IMG/VR virus record: IMGVR_UViG_3300047552_001737
Span: 1 to 50,837 of that record
Strand: one strand, 5' to 3'
DNA length: 50,837 nucleotides
Origin: a virus
The position numbers and the translations under genes are program-made. This document shows, in pieces, positions 32,161 through 42,019 of the stretch (positions within the stretch are counted from its first letter, which is position 1; every line of letters begins with the position of its first letter). The notes beneath the pieces are model-generated. The model was not told where the DNA came from. It worked only from the letters and a program-made list of their open reading frames with translations, and searched no databases.

Positions 32161-33674
32161 TATAATTCCTCTTTAGTTATTTCAGGCTTTGGTGCTTTTG
32201 GTACTTCGTGTTTGCTTTCTACGTATCGTTCTAATAAACCATTTGCAATTTCTTCAAAGTCACCATGCCCGCCTTTATCTATTATTCCGCCAAGTTCATC
32301 TGAATGTGTAAGACTGCATGAATAGTTTGTTTTAGCTATGACCACAATACCTCTTGCATTACTTCTTGTTTTAGCTAAGTTAATCATCAAAATGTTCTTC
32401 TGCTCTGCCCACGGTGGCCTGTTTAAGGTTAGCACATTCGACGCTTCAGCCATAGGGTCCCATGATTCTTTGACGTCTTCCATTTCTAGAGCCCGTCCTT
32501 CACCAGTCAAGCCTTTGTTAATCTTAGAACCCTCTCTATTAGTTTGAATAGCCAGTAATGCATGGAACTTGTATTCTAGAGCTAATTGAACATAAGTGTC
32601 ATAAACGATTCTATCCTGTTCTCTTTTAGCTAAATTACCTTTCATAGCCATTTCTGTACTTAGAATGGCTGGATAATCGCTTACTAGCAAGTCAAATCCC
32701 TTACCATTATGGCTTGAAATCCATTCTTCCTGAGTTGAGCGAATGATGGGAGTAACTCTTTCTATAAACATTCCTCCCGCTTTGTTATATGGGATATATT
32801 TTAGGTGCTTCTCTAACATCTGAGTTACGGACCTTAATCTTCGCTCCCCTTCTTCTGTCTTATAACAGTCTAATATTCTACTTCCGGGCATTTTTAGCAT
32901 ATTAGACAGTATCTTAAGCCTGATTTCTGCTGGACTGCCTTCATGGGTCATAAATAACACATCTTTTCCACGAAGAATATTATGACACATTGTTGTTACT
33001 AAGAAGCTGGTTTTACCTACGTTAACTGGGGACATGACAATAGTCGTATCTCCATATAAAAGGGCTCCTTCTGCGTTCCCTTCTAGCATGGCCTTGTCCA
33101 ACATCTTAAGTCCAGTAGTGAGCGCCTTTTTGCGTTCTTTCTGAGTTTCGGCTAAGTATTCATCGAAGTTAGCGAAGGTGATTTCGTCACCTTGTTCGAA
33201 GCTAGTTTCGCTAACTTCTTTTACAGCAGCCATTAGTTTAGTATGGGTAGCTTTTACGTCTTTTGCATTAAAAGAGTCACTAGCAGCGTGCATTGCCTGC
33301 ATTAAGATGTTTGTATGCAGCCACTCTGTTAATTCAGGTTTAATTGCCTCAAGTCGTACTTGAGATGTCTCCATTATTGACTGATTAATTACGGCCTGAA
33401 TCCTGGACCTTTCACTTGGCTCCATGAGCATGAGTTTAGGGCAGTTTGAGAATTCATGGCCTCTTGGGAAGATTTTATATGTTTTTATAAAATCGATTAA
33501 TAATTCATAAATCTGTCTATGTCTCTCTAATAGAAACCATTGTGGTTTGATTCTGGGGGCGCACATTTTGTAAAACTTTTCATTTACAATCAAATGGCCC
33601 AAAAATGCGCTTTGTTTTATATGACTAAATGGTAACTGAATGCCATCGTCTTCAATTTCTGTCATCTTTGCCAT
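32160..33674 (-). CDS. DnaB-like replicative helicase
   Basis: 504 residues. The N-terminal helical domain (residues 15-80) resembles DnaB (HIKQSAFLGHLIV). The RecA-like core starts near 185 with a Walker A of unusual first residue, S215-PVNVGKT-222 (Ser replaces the first Gly), Walker B FDLLVSDYP (about 327-335), and QTNR (about 378) in the position of the DnaB H3/H4 motifs. It unwinds the fork ahead of the phage polymerase. Overlaps the primase gene by 13 bases, so the two are made together. Confidence 0.85.
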   Translation of the reverse strand: MAKMTEIEDDGIQLPFSHIKQSAFLGHLIVNEKFYKMCAPRIKPQWFLLERHRQIYELLIDFIKTYKIFPRGHEFSNCPKLMLMEPSERSRIQAVINQSIMETSQVRLEAIKPELTEWLHTNILMQAMHAASDSFNAKDVKATHTKLMAAVKEVSETSFEQGDEITFANFDEYLAETQKERKKALTTGLKMLDKAMLEGNAEGALLYGDTTIVMSPVNVGKTSFLVTTMCHNILRGKDVLFMTHEGSPAEIRLKILSNMLKMPGSRILDCYKTEEGERRLRSVTQMLEKHLKYIPYNKAGGMFIERVTPIIRSTQEEWISSHNGKGFDLLVSDYPAILSTEMAMKGNLAKREQDRIVYDTYVQLALEYKFHALLAIQTNREGSKINKGLTGEGRALEMEDVKESWDPMAEASNVLTLNRPPWAEQKNILMINLAKTRSNARGIVVIAKTNYSCSLTHSDELGGIIDKGGHGDFEEIANGLLERYVESKHEVPKAPKPEITKEEL

Positions 33675-34624
33675 GTTCTCTCCTTAAGATGCAAGAATAT
33701 TTGACCAGTATATTTTTTTGCAATATTAAATTGTTCTTTAACTTCTTCAAATGAGCATTCTCCAAGGTCTTTTTTGCCTTTTGGAGGCTCCATAATGTAA
33801 ATTTCATCTACTTCACCATACATTTTTCGACACACAGAGTCAATTTCTGTATTGGCATCTGGGTCAAGAGCTATATAGAGCTTTTTAGCATTGTCTTTTA
33901 AGATGTCTAATTGAATTTGTGACACTCCCTTACCCATACTAGCGACTGCACCACCTATATAATGACACATTAGTGCGTCCATCGGACCTTCACATAGTAT
34001 TGCATGGTCTGAATCATTCAAATTATCTTGAAACATCAAGCATTGAGCCTTTTTGAAGCCCTTTGAGGTGAATTTAAAGCTATTTACGTAGCTTCTTTCT
34101 TGCCAACCTACCAGAATCCCGTCTATTTTAATCGGAAATACCACAGTTCTCCATGCAGGATGGGCCATTATTTGATATTTTTCGATAATTTCGTCATTAA
34201 GGCCTCTTTTAAGTAGATATTGGCGACCTAGCTGAAATAAATCGCTTTTATGATCTACAAAGTCACTTGGGTACTCAACTTCATCCAGCCCTATTGACTC
34301 CTCTTTGTCCCAATTAGGTTCATATGGGTCAATTAGAGCTAGTTTTATGGTTTCCGTAGCCTTAACAGCGGCGAAGTCGCATATTTGGCTTTTAATATTA
34401 GAAACTGATTGTCCATATATCTCAGCTAAACCAAATTCCCCTCTACCTTGGAATCCTGAATCTTCTTTGCACACAAAACACACAAATCTTCCGTCAGTTT
34501 TGCGTACATACAGCTTTTCGCTCTTATTGCATCTAGGGCATGTGAAGATAAAAGAAGAGGCACCTTCTTTAAAAGGCACCCCTCCTTCTTCAATCATTTC
34601 CCGTAATTTACTGGGATTTATCAT
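33662..34624 (-). CDS. DnaG-like primase
   Basis: 320 residues. Zinc-binding domain with C29xxC32 and C49xxC52; Toprim motifs with Glu212 (AILCEGPMDALM) and DxD at 254-256 (YIALDPDA). The arrangement is that of short phage primases without a C-terminal helicase-binding domain. It synthesises RNA primers with the helicase encoded next. Starts 17 bases inside the end of the recombinase gene. Confidence 0.87.
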   Translation of the reverse strand: MINPSKLREMIEEGGVPFKEGASSFIFTCPRCNKSEKLYVRKTDGRFVCFVCKEDSGFQGRGEFGLAEIYGQSVSNIKSQICDFAAVKATETIKLALIDPYEPNWDKEESIGLDEVEYPSDFVDHKSDLFQLGRQYLLKRGLNDEIIEKYQIMAHPAWRTVVFPIKIDGILVGWQERSYVNSFKFTSKGFKKAQCLMFQDNLNDSDHAILCEGPMDALMCHYIGGAVASMGKGVSQIQLDILKDNAKKLYIALDPDANTEIDSVCRKMYGEVDEIYIMEPPKGKKDLGECSFEEVKEQFNIAKKYTGQIFLHLKERTWQR

Positions 34625-35756
34625 TTTCTAGTATAGAGGTTGTATCAATGTCTTCATCATCAATGCCGCTACGGAATTGTTCTATATCCTTTAGCTTAAC
34701 TCGATTGATTAATTCCCTAGCTAAGTCATCATTTCCAGAGATATTAGTTAGAGTTTCTTCCTTACCAACCCACTTAGATTCTTCTCCCATTACAGGCCAG
34801 TTCTTAAGGACGTAAGTCCTATTATTTGGCTGTTCGAAGACCTTACGGGCAACGGCTAATTTAAAGGCTTCTTCGTGTTTATTAATTATTCCCTTAAACT
34901 TATGGAAGGTGAATTCCCCTGCCCTCTTTGCAATGCCGACAGATGAGTCATTCATTACAACTTTGACCTTTTGGGCTACTTTTTCTGAATTACCTACCAT
35001 ATCTTGCATAGATTCGTCTTCTAGCTTATTGCCAAGGAAGTCAGCTTTGCCTTCCTTTGTCTCATTTTGAGCTACATAAACGAAGTATTCAGCGAAGTGC
35101 TTTAAGTAAAAGGCCCCAGCCATTTGTGTCTTCTTGCCTCTCATTATTTCAACTGGGTCCATTACGGCTCTTTCTTGTGAAATCATTACAAGAGTTATGC
35201 CATAATTACGAAGAACACTTCTAATACGTCTTAAGCCAGCTTGTTGAGTAGCTGCGTCATCGCCCATTACGTGTTGGGTAACACTTTCTGCATTACTGAG
35301 TTTACGACCTAAAATGTCAGTAATACTGTCAATGACTATTAACTTGATTTTAGCGCCATTTTGACATAATTCGACCACTTCTTTTTCTATGAAGTCGAAA
35401 ATCTCTTCTGGCTTATTGGTATTACGAGCAGCATATCTTTCTGGGTCAATTCCAAACATTTTCATAGAGCGTGGAGTCATCTGGAAATGCTCGCGAAGCT
35501 CTGTATTGATTTTAATGGCAATAGCGTCTGGGTAGTCTTTATGTAATTGACCAATCATAAAGCTAGAAATAAGGCTTTTGCCTCCCTTTGGTGGCCCCCA
35601 TAGGATGCATGATGCACCGAATGGTATTAAATGTGTGTTGCCGAACACAAAGTTAACTGAAGATGATGGAGTTCTTACGCCTTCTTGATAATAGTCCTTT
35701 TGATGGTCAACGAAACCATCCATTTTATTTAGTATTTGTACATATTTATTAGCCAT
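34608..35756 (-). CDS. UvsX/RecA-like recombinase
   Basis: 382 residues. Walker A G54-PPKGGKS-61, Walker B LIVIDSITDIL (about residues 133-143), RecA-type core with ITLVMISQER (about 202-211) and loop region MRGKKTQMAGAFYLKHFAEY. Catalyses strand exchange in recombination-dependent replication and repair. Flanked by the UvsY-like gene and the primase, an order that fits a T4-like recombination module. Confidence 0.85.
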   Translation of the reverse strand: MANKYVQILNKMDGFVDHQKDYYQEGVRTPSSSVNFVFGNTHLIPFGASCILWGPPKGGKSLISSFMIGQLHKDYPDAIAIKINTELREHFQMTPRSMKMFGIDPERYAARNTNKPEEIFDFIEKEVVELCQNGAKIKLIVIDSITDILGRKLSNAESVTQHVMGDDAATQQAGLRRIRSVLRNYGITLVMISQERAVMDPVEIMRGKKTQMAGAFYLKHFAEYFVYVAQNETKEGKADFLGNKLEDESMQDMVGNSEKVAQKVKVVMNDSSVGIAKRAGEFTFHKFKGIINKHEEAFKLAVARKVFEQPNNRTYVLKNWPVMGEESKWVGKEETLTNISGNDDLARELINRVKLKDIEQFRSGIDDEDIDTTSILENDKSQ

Positions 35757-36309
35757 ATTTTGGTCTTCCTATTAGTGGTTTATCTTCATTAGATTCTTCG
35801 ACACCAAGAGAGTACATATTGTGTGTATTGCCTAATCCATTATTAGATTGGTCAAGTATCTTCTTAGCTGATTGGTAAGACATTTCAAAGCCTTTTGACT
35901 TAGACCTTAAGTATTGATGAGCAGCTTCGAGCATGTTTACCTTGTCTACTAGCGCTAAATATTCTTCATCTTGGTCTAAAACTGCCTTACGTAAGTCGTC
36001 GCTAGATTTAAGCCCCTTTTTGCTTATAATACCTGGAGCTACGTCTAAAAGTACGACTCCTTTTCTCTTATCTGCCCATTTTTTAGCTTGAGTATATTCG
36101 TAGCTAACCTGAGCCATCATTCTTGAAACTGCACAATAAGCTTTATTGAATATATGCATTAACTCAGGAACGGTTTCTTTATTCGCGAAAGTGATTTCAT
36201 GTTGACGTTTTTCAACAGCTTCAATTTCGCTTAATTCAAAGACTAACGGTGGTACATCGGGAGTGCCTCGTGGCAACTTTAGTAATGTCCCAAGTTCAAA
36301 AACGCTCAT
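35749..36309 (-). CDS. Putative UvsY-like recombination mediator
   Basis: 186 residues, mostly helical. The order of features (a helix with SYEYTQAKKWADKRKG, a K/D-rich loop, LRKAVLDQDEEYLALVDKV, then YLRSKSKGFEMSYQSAKKI) recalls T4 UvsY, which loads UvsX onto SSB-coated DNA. Its position between SSB and UvsX genes agrees. The likeness is by eye and the N-terminal 45 residues are extra. A ribosome site GGAGA precedes the ATG. Confidence 0.45.
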   Translation of the reverse strand: MSVFELGTLLKLPRGTPDVPPLVFELSEIEAVEKRQHEITFANKETVPELMHIFNKAYCAVSRMMAQVSYEYTQAKKWADKRKGVVLLDVAPGIISKKGLKSSDDLRKAVLDQDEEYLALVDKVNMLEAAHQYLRSKSKGFEMSYQSAKKILDQSNNGLGNTHNMYSLGVEESNEDKPLIGRPKYG

Positions 36310-36329
36310 TATTTCTCCAATAAATAAAT

Positions 36330-36347
36330 GGGGAGATTTCTCTCCCC
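36330..36347 (-). terminator. Hairpin between SSB and UvsY-like genes
   Basis: GGGGAGA and TCTCCCC form a 7-bp stem with a GAAA loop on the minus-strand RNA, followed by ATTTATTTATT rather than a pure U run. It is likely a weak terminator or an RNA-stabilising 3' end for the SSB message, letting SSB be made in excess over downstream genes. Confidence 0.55.
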
Positions 36348-36369
36348 ACTTACTTAGTTAATATTAATA

Positions 36370-37365
36370 TTACAGGTCATCTTTAGCAAGACTCGCCATG
36401 AATTCTTCGGCAGATGTTCTTACTGCTTTACTTGTTGACTTACCGGGTTCGGCTCTTGTTGCCTTGGGAGCAACTGGAACTGGAGCAGGGGTTGGGTCAA
36501 CATCTTCTTCGTCATATTCGTCATATTCGGGTTCAGCCTTTGTTGGGCTACTAACTGGAGCACCGAATACGGAATCAGCAATACTTGGGTCACCATCGGA
36601 CGAAACAAGCATTTGGATTTCATTAAAGGTGAGGTCTTTATTGAAGGTCCCTAAGTCCCAAGCTTCCTTCTTCATTCTTTCGAGTAATTCGTCAGAAAGT
36701 GGAGCTTCCTTAATTGACTTAAGTCTACGACCATTGACTTCAATATCTTCCATGGCTGGAACGACATTATATACGGTATTGTCTCTACCCATACCGGTTC
36801 TTTGGAAGTCTAGCCAAACACCTTGTTCTGAGGCAATTGGGTCTAAATGTTCCTTCTCAACTAAATCCTTAAGAGCGGTGTCAAGAGCTTGCTTGCAGCG
36901 AATCTTTATGAATAGACGACCAATTTGTCTATCTTCACGAAGAACGTTTAGGAAATGGCCCTTTTGGATGTTAAACTTCTGAAGCCAGTCATTTAGTGGC
37001 TCTAAAGCTGCCTTGACTTGGTCCTTGGTCTTTCCTTGTTCCTTAAGTATCTTCATCCTATCTGCTAGAACATTCTTCTGCTCTTCGATTTTAGTACACA
37101 TAGGGCATTCTACTTCAATCATGCCGGTCTTGCGGTTCTTTCGTTGAATACAACGGAATGCACGCTTTTTGCCTGTACTTAGCTGAAAGCCCCAATGTAG
37201 AGCTTCATATTGTGACCAACGTCCTGAAGCCGCTAATGAGCCATATGGGGGTAAAATACGGTAGATATGGCTACCTTCATCAGCTAACTTCCAATTAGCA
37301 TTTGCTGAATTTGAACGTGAGTTTGTTTGGTTTCCGTAAACTGGTTTTCCGATTTCTTGTGACAT
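36370..37365 (-). CDS. gp32-like single-strand DNA-binding protein
   Basis: 331 residues. N-terminal region with YRILPPYG and a zinc-type C..CPMC pattern (about residues 72-91, FRCIQRK...VECPMC), an OB-like core (GHFLNVLREDRQIGRLFIKI), and a long acidic Pro-rich tail (EYDEYDEEDVDP, about 273-284) ending EEFMASLAKDDL, typical for partner recruitment. Coats replication-fork single strands and works with UvsX/UvsY. Assignment rests on layout and context. Confidence 0.7.
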   Translation of the reverse strand: MSQEIGKPVYGNQTNSRSNSANANWKLADEGSHIYRILPPYGSLAASGRWSQYEALHWGFQLSTGKKRAFRCIQRKNRKTGMIEVECPMCTKIEEQKNVLADRMKILKEQGKTKDQVKAALEPLNDWLQKFNIQKGHFLNVLREDRQIGRLFIKIRCKQALDTALKDLVEKEHLDPIASEQGVWLDFQRTGMGRDNTVYNVVPAMEDIEVNGRRLKSIKEAPLSDELLERMKKEAWDLGTFNKDLTFNEIQMLVSSDGDPSIADSVFGAPVSSPTKAEPEYDEYDEEDVDPTPAPVPVAPKATRAEPGKSTSKAVRTSAEEFMASLAKDDL

Positions 37366-37366
37366 A

Positions 37367-38122
37367 TTATTTATCTTCCTTTGTTGTTTTGATTGCTTGT
37401 TTTTTCAGCGAGTCGTATATTCTTCTGTAAGTCTTCATTGCTATTGATTTATCTACTTCTTCACCCGGGTCTAGTTCAATTTGAATTGTAGTTTGACCTG
37501 ACAATAAATTGTCGACCCTTCCTGATTTCTCCGGAACTACTACTACTAACAACTCTCTATCTACTTTGTCTTTTAGTCCGGTTTCAACTATTTGATTTGT
37601 AATGTATACATCATTTAATGCACCACCATAACTACCCTCTACTACACCTCTAACTATATCATAAAGTTGGTCTCTTGATGATATAGAAACTGGATTGGGA
37701 GATTGTAATTCACCCCGTCTTGAGATATTAAATGTCCTAGCTGTTGTATGTAGGATTTGGTTCACCTGAACAAATGTATTTGTTGTAAATACCTGATTTT
37801 CCAAGTGCCTTTCAGCATGGTCAGTAAGGAGATCATACACTGTCCGGGCTGGGACAGCAAGGGGTCCTTCTTTTGTTAGTAAGGAGGCAAATTTCTCTGC
37901 CGACTTATTGTCTGAATTAAGTACGACCTTGACTACATTCTTCAATAATTCAGTCCCATATGCGGCCTTTAGTTTGCCTAAATTAGCCTGAGCATCTCTT
38001 ACTCTCATTTCTATTCCAGAACGAACGGAATAGGGGAAAGCAAGTACATCTAGTTCTGATTCAGCTTTTGCATTGTCGATATCGTTTAATAGTTTTTCTA
38101 ATAATTCTGATTTATTTTTCAT
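37367..38122 (-). CDS. Hypothetical protein, 251 aa, replication block
   Basis: Unrecognised. Residues 1-75 are helical and charged; about 130-230 are alpha/beta (VYITNQIVETGL, RELLVVVVPEKSG, TTIQIELDPGEEVD). No enzymatic motif. It lies exactly between polymerase and SSB genes with no gaps, so a polymerase or fork accessory role is possible (inference). Confidence 0.6.
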   Translation of the reverse strand: MKNKSELLEKLLNDIDNAKAESELDVLAFPYSVRSGIEMRVRDAQANLGKLKAAYGTELLKNVVKVVLNSDNKSAEKFASLLTKEGPLAVPARTVYDLLTDHAERHLENQVFTTNTFVQVNQILHTTARTFNISRRGELQSPNPVSISSRDQLYDIVRGVVEGSYGGALNDVYITNQIVETGLKDKVDRELLVVVVPEKSGRVDNLLSGQTTIQIELDPGEEVDKSIAMKTYRRIYDSLKKQAIKTTKEDK

Positions 38123-41100
38123 TTATTCACCTAATGGTTCTACGACCTTAATTAATGTTTTAATTGAAAATCCTCTTTCGTTCCACTTGTTTAATATAGC
38201 TATTACAATTGAGCCTATTACTGGGTTTTCTGGCACAAATAATTCACCATCTTTATTAGCCCAATGAACAAATTCTACTGTATCACCATTTATATCAAGT
38301 AGATACTTTACTGCACGGCTCATCTTTTGCGTCTTTTTGTTAACAAAGTTAAACGGAATTGCATTTGATACATATGCTGCTACTGCTACATACAACGGTT
38401 CATCTGGGTCTACTATAGCTTCTTTGTCCATGTAATGCAACAAGTCGCCATCAACAAATACTAACTTTCCTGTAAGTTCTCTTTTGCCAAAAGATTTCTT
38501 AATAAAAGCTATCGTTTCTTCATTCTTGGGTTGATAAGTGTAGACATCTACTTCTTTATCTCCAATTTGCTTACTCTTCTTATCTATCCCATCTACATGA
38601 ATGTCGAATAAGTATTTAGCTAAATTATCTGTAAAGATGGGGAGTATTTGTTTCTTATATTGATATACCTTAATTGGAGTTATATTTCTATATTCTTCTT
38701 TAATCTTTTGTGGCTTTTTCTTAATAATATTACTGTATACAGCCTCAAACTGCTCTAATTTAGCTATTACGTCTTGGTTTCTATTAAAGAACGAATCCAT
38801 TACACCACTTATAACTAGCTTACTTACCACACCTCTATTTAAAGACGAAGAGCCTAATTTAGATTTATCTTTCTTGATTGTGGCCTTCTTTTTCTTCTCT
38901 AGATAGATTTTCTCAGCAAAGTCGGTTAGTGATGTATATGGCTTATTCTTTGTAAGTTCTTCTTGAGCCTTCGGACCTACACCAATTAACATAGAAATTG
39001 GAGCCTGAATCTTCTCTTCTTTAATACAGAAGTTATCTTCGCTTAATGAGATTTCTGGCAGATTGACTATGTGTTTGCAGTACTTCCAGAACTTTGATGC
39101 AATTTCATCTTTCTTGGCGTTTTGTAATACTCCACACCACCATTCTAATGGATAATAGTATTTAATGAAAGCACACGCATAGGCGATGTAACTATATGAT
39201 ATTCCATGACTTTTATTGAAGCCGTAACTTCCGAATGTTACTATTTGGTCCCATATTTTTTGGGCATCTTGTGCTCCAATTTTAGCAGAGGCCTTTTCCA
39301 TAAAAAGAGGGTATCTTTCATTTATCTTGGGGATTCTCTTTTTGGATACGTCTTCACGAAACTTATTTGCTTCAATACCGGTACTGTCAGTGAGTTTTTG
39401 ATATATATACTGCAATTGCTCCTGATATACCATTACTCCAAAGGTTTCAGGCAGTTCCTTAGTTAATACCGGAATTTCGTCTAGTGGGTCTTCTCCACGA
39501 GCACGAGCAGCATACTCCTGTAACATGTTTCTACTGACGTTTCCGTCTGTAATAACTGCATCTAATGGACCTGGTCTATCTAATGAAGTAAAAGCAGATA
39601 TAGACTCAATACTATTAATTGTCTTTCTTTCTTGAGTATTGTCGGTCCAGTAGTTAAATTCCTTCATCCACTTCTGTGCTGAAGCTGTATTTAATTGGAA
39701 TACTGTCTCTGTATTGCCATCTGCAATAGAATTAAAGACTTCTGTCTTTTCTGGTAAATCCCAGATATCATACATCTTATTATTAAAGTGTAATATTCTA
39801 AATGCAGGAACTTTCTTTCCGTTTAATATATAGCTTTTTTCTGTTAACTTATTCTTATTTCGACTTTGAATTAAGGAAAGTGCAGCTTGTATATCAATTA
39901 GGGTATTAAGGGATAAGTAATCCATCTTAATAGCGCCGGACTCTTCACAAGCCTTGTGAGTGTATTGTGTAGCTCTAAATCCTCCAATTGTCATCATTGG
40001 AATGAAGGAGTCGATCGGCCGGTTAGCAACGATATATGCGGAAGGGTGGCGCCCTTTACTCCGCATGACTCCGCATAACTTAAGAACTATTTTCCATAAA
40101 TCGGGATGTGCCTTAGTAAAGTTCTTTAATCCTTCGTGTGTAGATAATAACCCTCTTACTTCTTTCCCATCTTCTGAAACATATCCATTAATGAAGTCTA
40201 TATCTTCAACACCCTGAGGAGTACTTGGTAATGATTTTGTCAATCTTTCAATGTCGTCTGGAACCCTTCCCCAAGTAGCTCTGGCTACGTTTAGTATAGA
40301 GGATTTAAGGTGGAGTAGTCCGTTTGTACTTACTTGTGCTGCGTGGTCTCCGAATCTTGATTTAAGCCAAGGAAGAAGAATATCTCTATTTGGCAAATCC
40401 TGGTCTATATCAGGCAGTTTTCCTGTTTTAATACGGTCTGCTGTAAGGAATCTGTCTTGGCTTAGGTTGTGCTTAAGTGGGTCAGCGTGAGTGATGCCTA
40501 GCAGGTATGCCGTCAGGAGGCCCGCACTTGACCCACGACCGACGCCAGTTAGCACCCCAGCCTCTTCGTGTACCCTGATTCCCTCTTCTGACAGGAAGAA
40601 GTAGGGGAGTAAGTCAACTGTACCGTTGTTATGAAGTAACTCAATTTCGCTCTTTAAACGAGCCTTCATTGCTTCATTGTTCCAATCCATTCGCCCTTTT
40701 TCTTCAATTAACTTCATTAAATGACTGAGTGAGTCTTTTGGATAGAACTTAGTCGGGAGTGAGATTTCATTCTTTAATTCAAATGATTTGAATCTATTGG
40801 ACCATTCTTGATTATTATCAATTAGCTTCCTGAAACCAACTTCATCAAAGCCAAGGGTTTCATTGAAATGAACAAAGGCTTCATCGGAAGAATATCGGTG
40901 ATAATCTCCATAAAACCTGAAACTATCGCCCATTCCACCTAACTTTGCTTCTTGTATTAGCTTTTCTTCCTTAAATGCATAGTGGCTATCGTCGCTTATT
41001 AAGCACTTATCTCCGTATTTAGCGGCTTTTTCCATTAAATACAGATTTAATGCCTTTTGGATATCTCCATCAGGATTCCACGCAGTACATTCATTTTCAA

Positions 41101-41929
41101 TGAAATCCTGTATTAAGTTACAAGAAACAATAGCCTTAGGCTCAAATAAATCCCAGGTTCTATTATTCTTAATCCCCAGTAACTTGCCTACATTCTTGCC
41201 TTTAGAAACTGCCTTAGCTAGGTCGGATACTGATATTTCTTCAAACTCTTCAGTCCTTACCTTCTTGCCTAGATAATACTTCTTGGTCTCGCCGCCTTCT
41301 AATGTAAGGAAAACGCCGCTAACCCAGTTCTTATTACATTTATGGGTGAATAACTCTACATAGAAGTTCTTTGGATTAAAGCTTCTTAGCTTTTCATAAT
41401 AAGCATTTGCTAATTCTATTTGCCCTTCCTTGAAGAGCCTCCCTATAACTCCAATTAAACACCCCGAGGTGTAAGTTACATTGCTACTGCAAATTTCTTC
41501 TAGATCTTTCCAATCGAAAATTGGCTTTCTTTCAGAACCATGCTGTTCTGCGGTCAGGTCTCTGTCAGAAACTTTCTTAACTAATAGTTCATAGCTCTTT
41601 TGGTCAAGAGCATGAATGGTAATGTGTCCATACTTATAGTTCTTGGTATAAGTACCATCTTCATCTTTGGGAAAACCATTTGACTCAAAAATAGGGCAAG
41701 AATCATCCCTAAAATACCCTTCAATTCCAGGTATTAAGGTGAGTTTATTTTCTTTAGCAAGACCATAAGCTTCTCGAATTGCTCCTAAGTATCCATGGTC
41801 TGTACAAGTAAGAGTTCCAGTTTGTAACTCAACCTCGCGACGAACAAATTCATCAAGCGTAGTTGCAGTATCTAGACTTTGAAGATGACAATGTGGTGTT
41901 TGAAAGTTTGGTAGGTGTATATTTGACAT
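38123..41929 (-). CDS. dnaE: DNA polymerase III alpha subunit, DnaE type
   Basis: 1268 residues, close to bacterial DnaE. PHP domain at the N-terminus (H13-C-H15, TDHGYLGAIREAYGLA), polymerase family-C palm motifs GVGRGSSAGLLTAYLLG and PDIDQDLP (about residues 506-513, catalytic Asp), the finger segment FGSYGFNKSHGISYSYIAY, and a C-terminal OB-like part. Some PHP metal residues may be altered (HCHLQSLD). It copies the phage genome with the helicase, primase and SSB encoded nearby. A terminator lies directly upstream, so it should have its own promoter in the AT-rich 36 bp before the ATG. Confidence 0.92.
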   Translation of the reverse strand: MSNIHLPNFQTPHCHLQSLDTATTLDEFVRREVELQTGTLTCTDHGYLGAIREAYGLAKENKLTLIPGIEGYFRDDSCPIFESNGFPKDEDGTYTKNYKYGHITIHALDQKSYELLVKKVSDRDLTAEQHGSERKPIFDWKDLEEICSSNVTYTSGCLIGVIGRLFKEGQIELANAYYEKLRSFNPKNFYVELFTHKCNKNWVSGVFLTLEGGETKKYYLGKKVRTEEFEEISVSDLAKAVSKGKNVGKLLGIKNNRTWDLFEPKAIVSCNLIQDFIENECTAWNPDGDIQKALNLYLMEKAAKYGDKCLISDDSHYAFKEEKLIQEAKLGGMGDSFRFYGDYHRYSSDEAFVHFNETLGFDEVGFRKLIDNNQEWSNRFKSFELKNEISLPTKFYPKDSLSHLMKLIEEKGRMDWNNEAMKARLKSEIELLHNNGTVDLLPYFFLSEEGIRVHEEAGVLTGVGRGSSAGLLTAYLLGITHADPLKHNLSQDRFLTADRIKTGKLPDIDQDLPNRDILLPWLKSRFGDHAAQVSTNGLLHLKSSILNVARATWGRVPDDIERLTKSLPSTPQGVEDIDFINGYVSEDGKEVRGLLSTHEGLKNFTKAHPDLWKIVLKLCGVMRSKGRHPSAYIVANRPIDSFIPMMTIGGFRATQYTHKACEESGAIKMDYLSLNTLIDIQAALSLIQSRNKNKLTEKSYILNGKKVPAFRILHFNNKMYDIWDLPEKTEVFNSIADGNTETVFQLNTASAQKWMKEFNYWTDNTQERKTINSIESISAFTSLDRPGPLDAVITDGNVSRNMLQEYAARARGEDPLDEIPVLTKELPETFGVMVYQEQLQYIYQKLTDSTGIEANKFREDVSKKRIPKINERYPLFMEKASAKIGAQDAQKIWDQIVTFGSYGFNKSHGISYSYIAYACAFIKYYYPLEWWCGVLQNAKKDEIASKFWKYCKHIVNLPEISLSEDNFCIKEEKIQAPISMLIGVGPKAQEELTKNKPYTSLTDFAEKIYLEKKKKATIKKDKSKLGSSSLNRGVVSKLVISGVMDSFFNRNQDVIAKLEQFEAVYSNIIKKKPQKIKEEYRNITPIKVYQYKKQILPIFTDNLAKYLFDIHVDGIDKKSKQIGDKEVDVYTYQPKNEETIAFIKKSFGKRELTGKLVFVDGDLLHYMDKEAIVDPDEPLYVAVAAYVSNAIPFNFVNKKTQKMSRAVKYLLDINGDTVEFVHWANKDGELFVPENPVIGSIVIAILNKWNERGFSIKTLIKVVEPLGE

Positions 41930-41960
41930 TTTAAGTTTAATTATTAGTTTTAGTTAGTTA

Positions 41961-41987
41961 AAAAATATGGGCATTTCTGCCCATATA
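41961..41987 (-). terminator. Rho-independent terminator before the polymerase gene
   Basis: On the minus strand ATATGGGCA and TGCCCATAT form a 9-bp stem with a GAAA tetraloop, followed at once by six U. It separates the nucleotide/recombination genes (from 42020 up) from the polymerase unit. Confidence 0.85.
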
Positions 41988-42019
41988 AGATTAGTATTCC
42001 AACTACATTATATCTATCA

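Noticed and set aside
36398-36982. A 194-residue plus-strand ORF opposite the SSB gene
   Set aside because: Ser/Leu-rich antisense shadow of the acidic tail and core of SSB.
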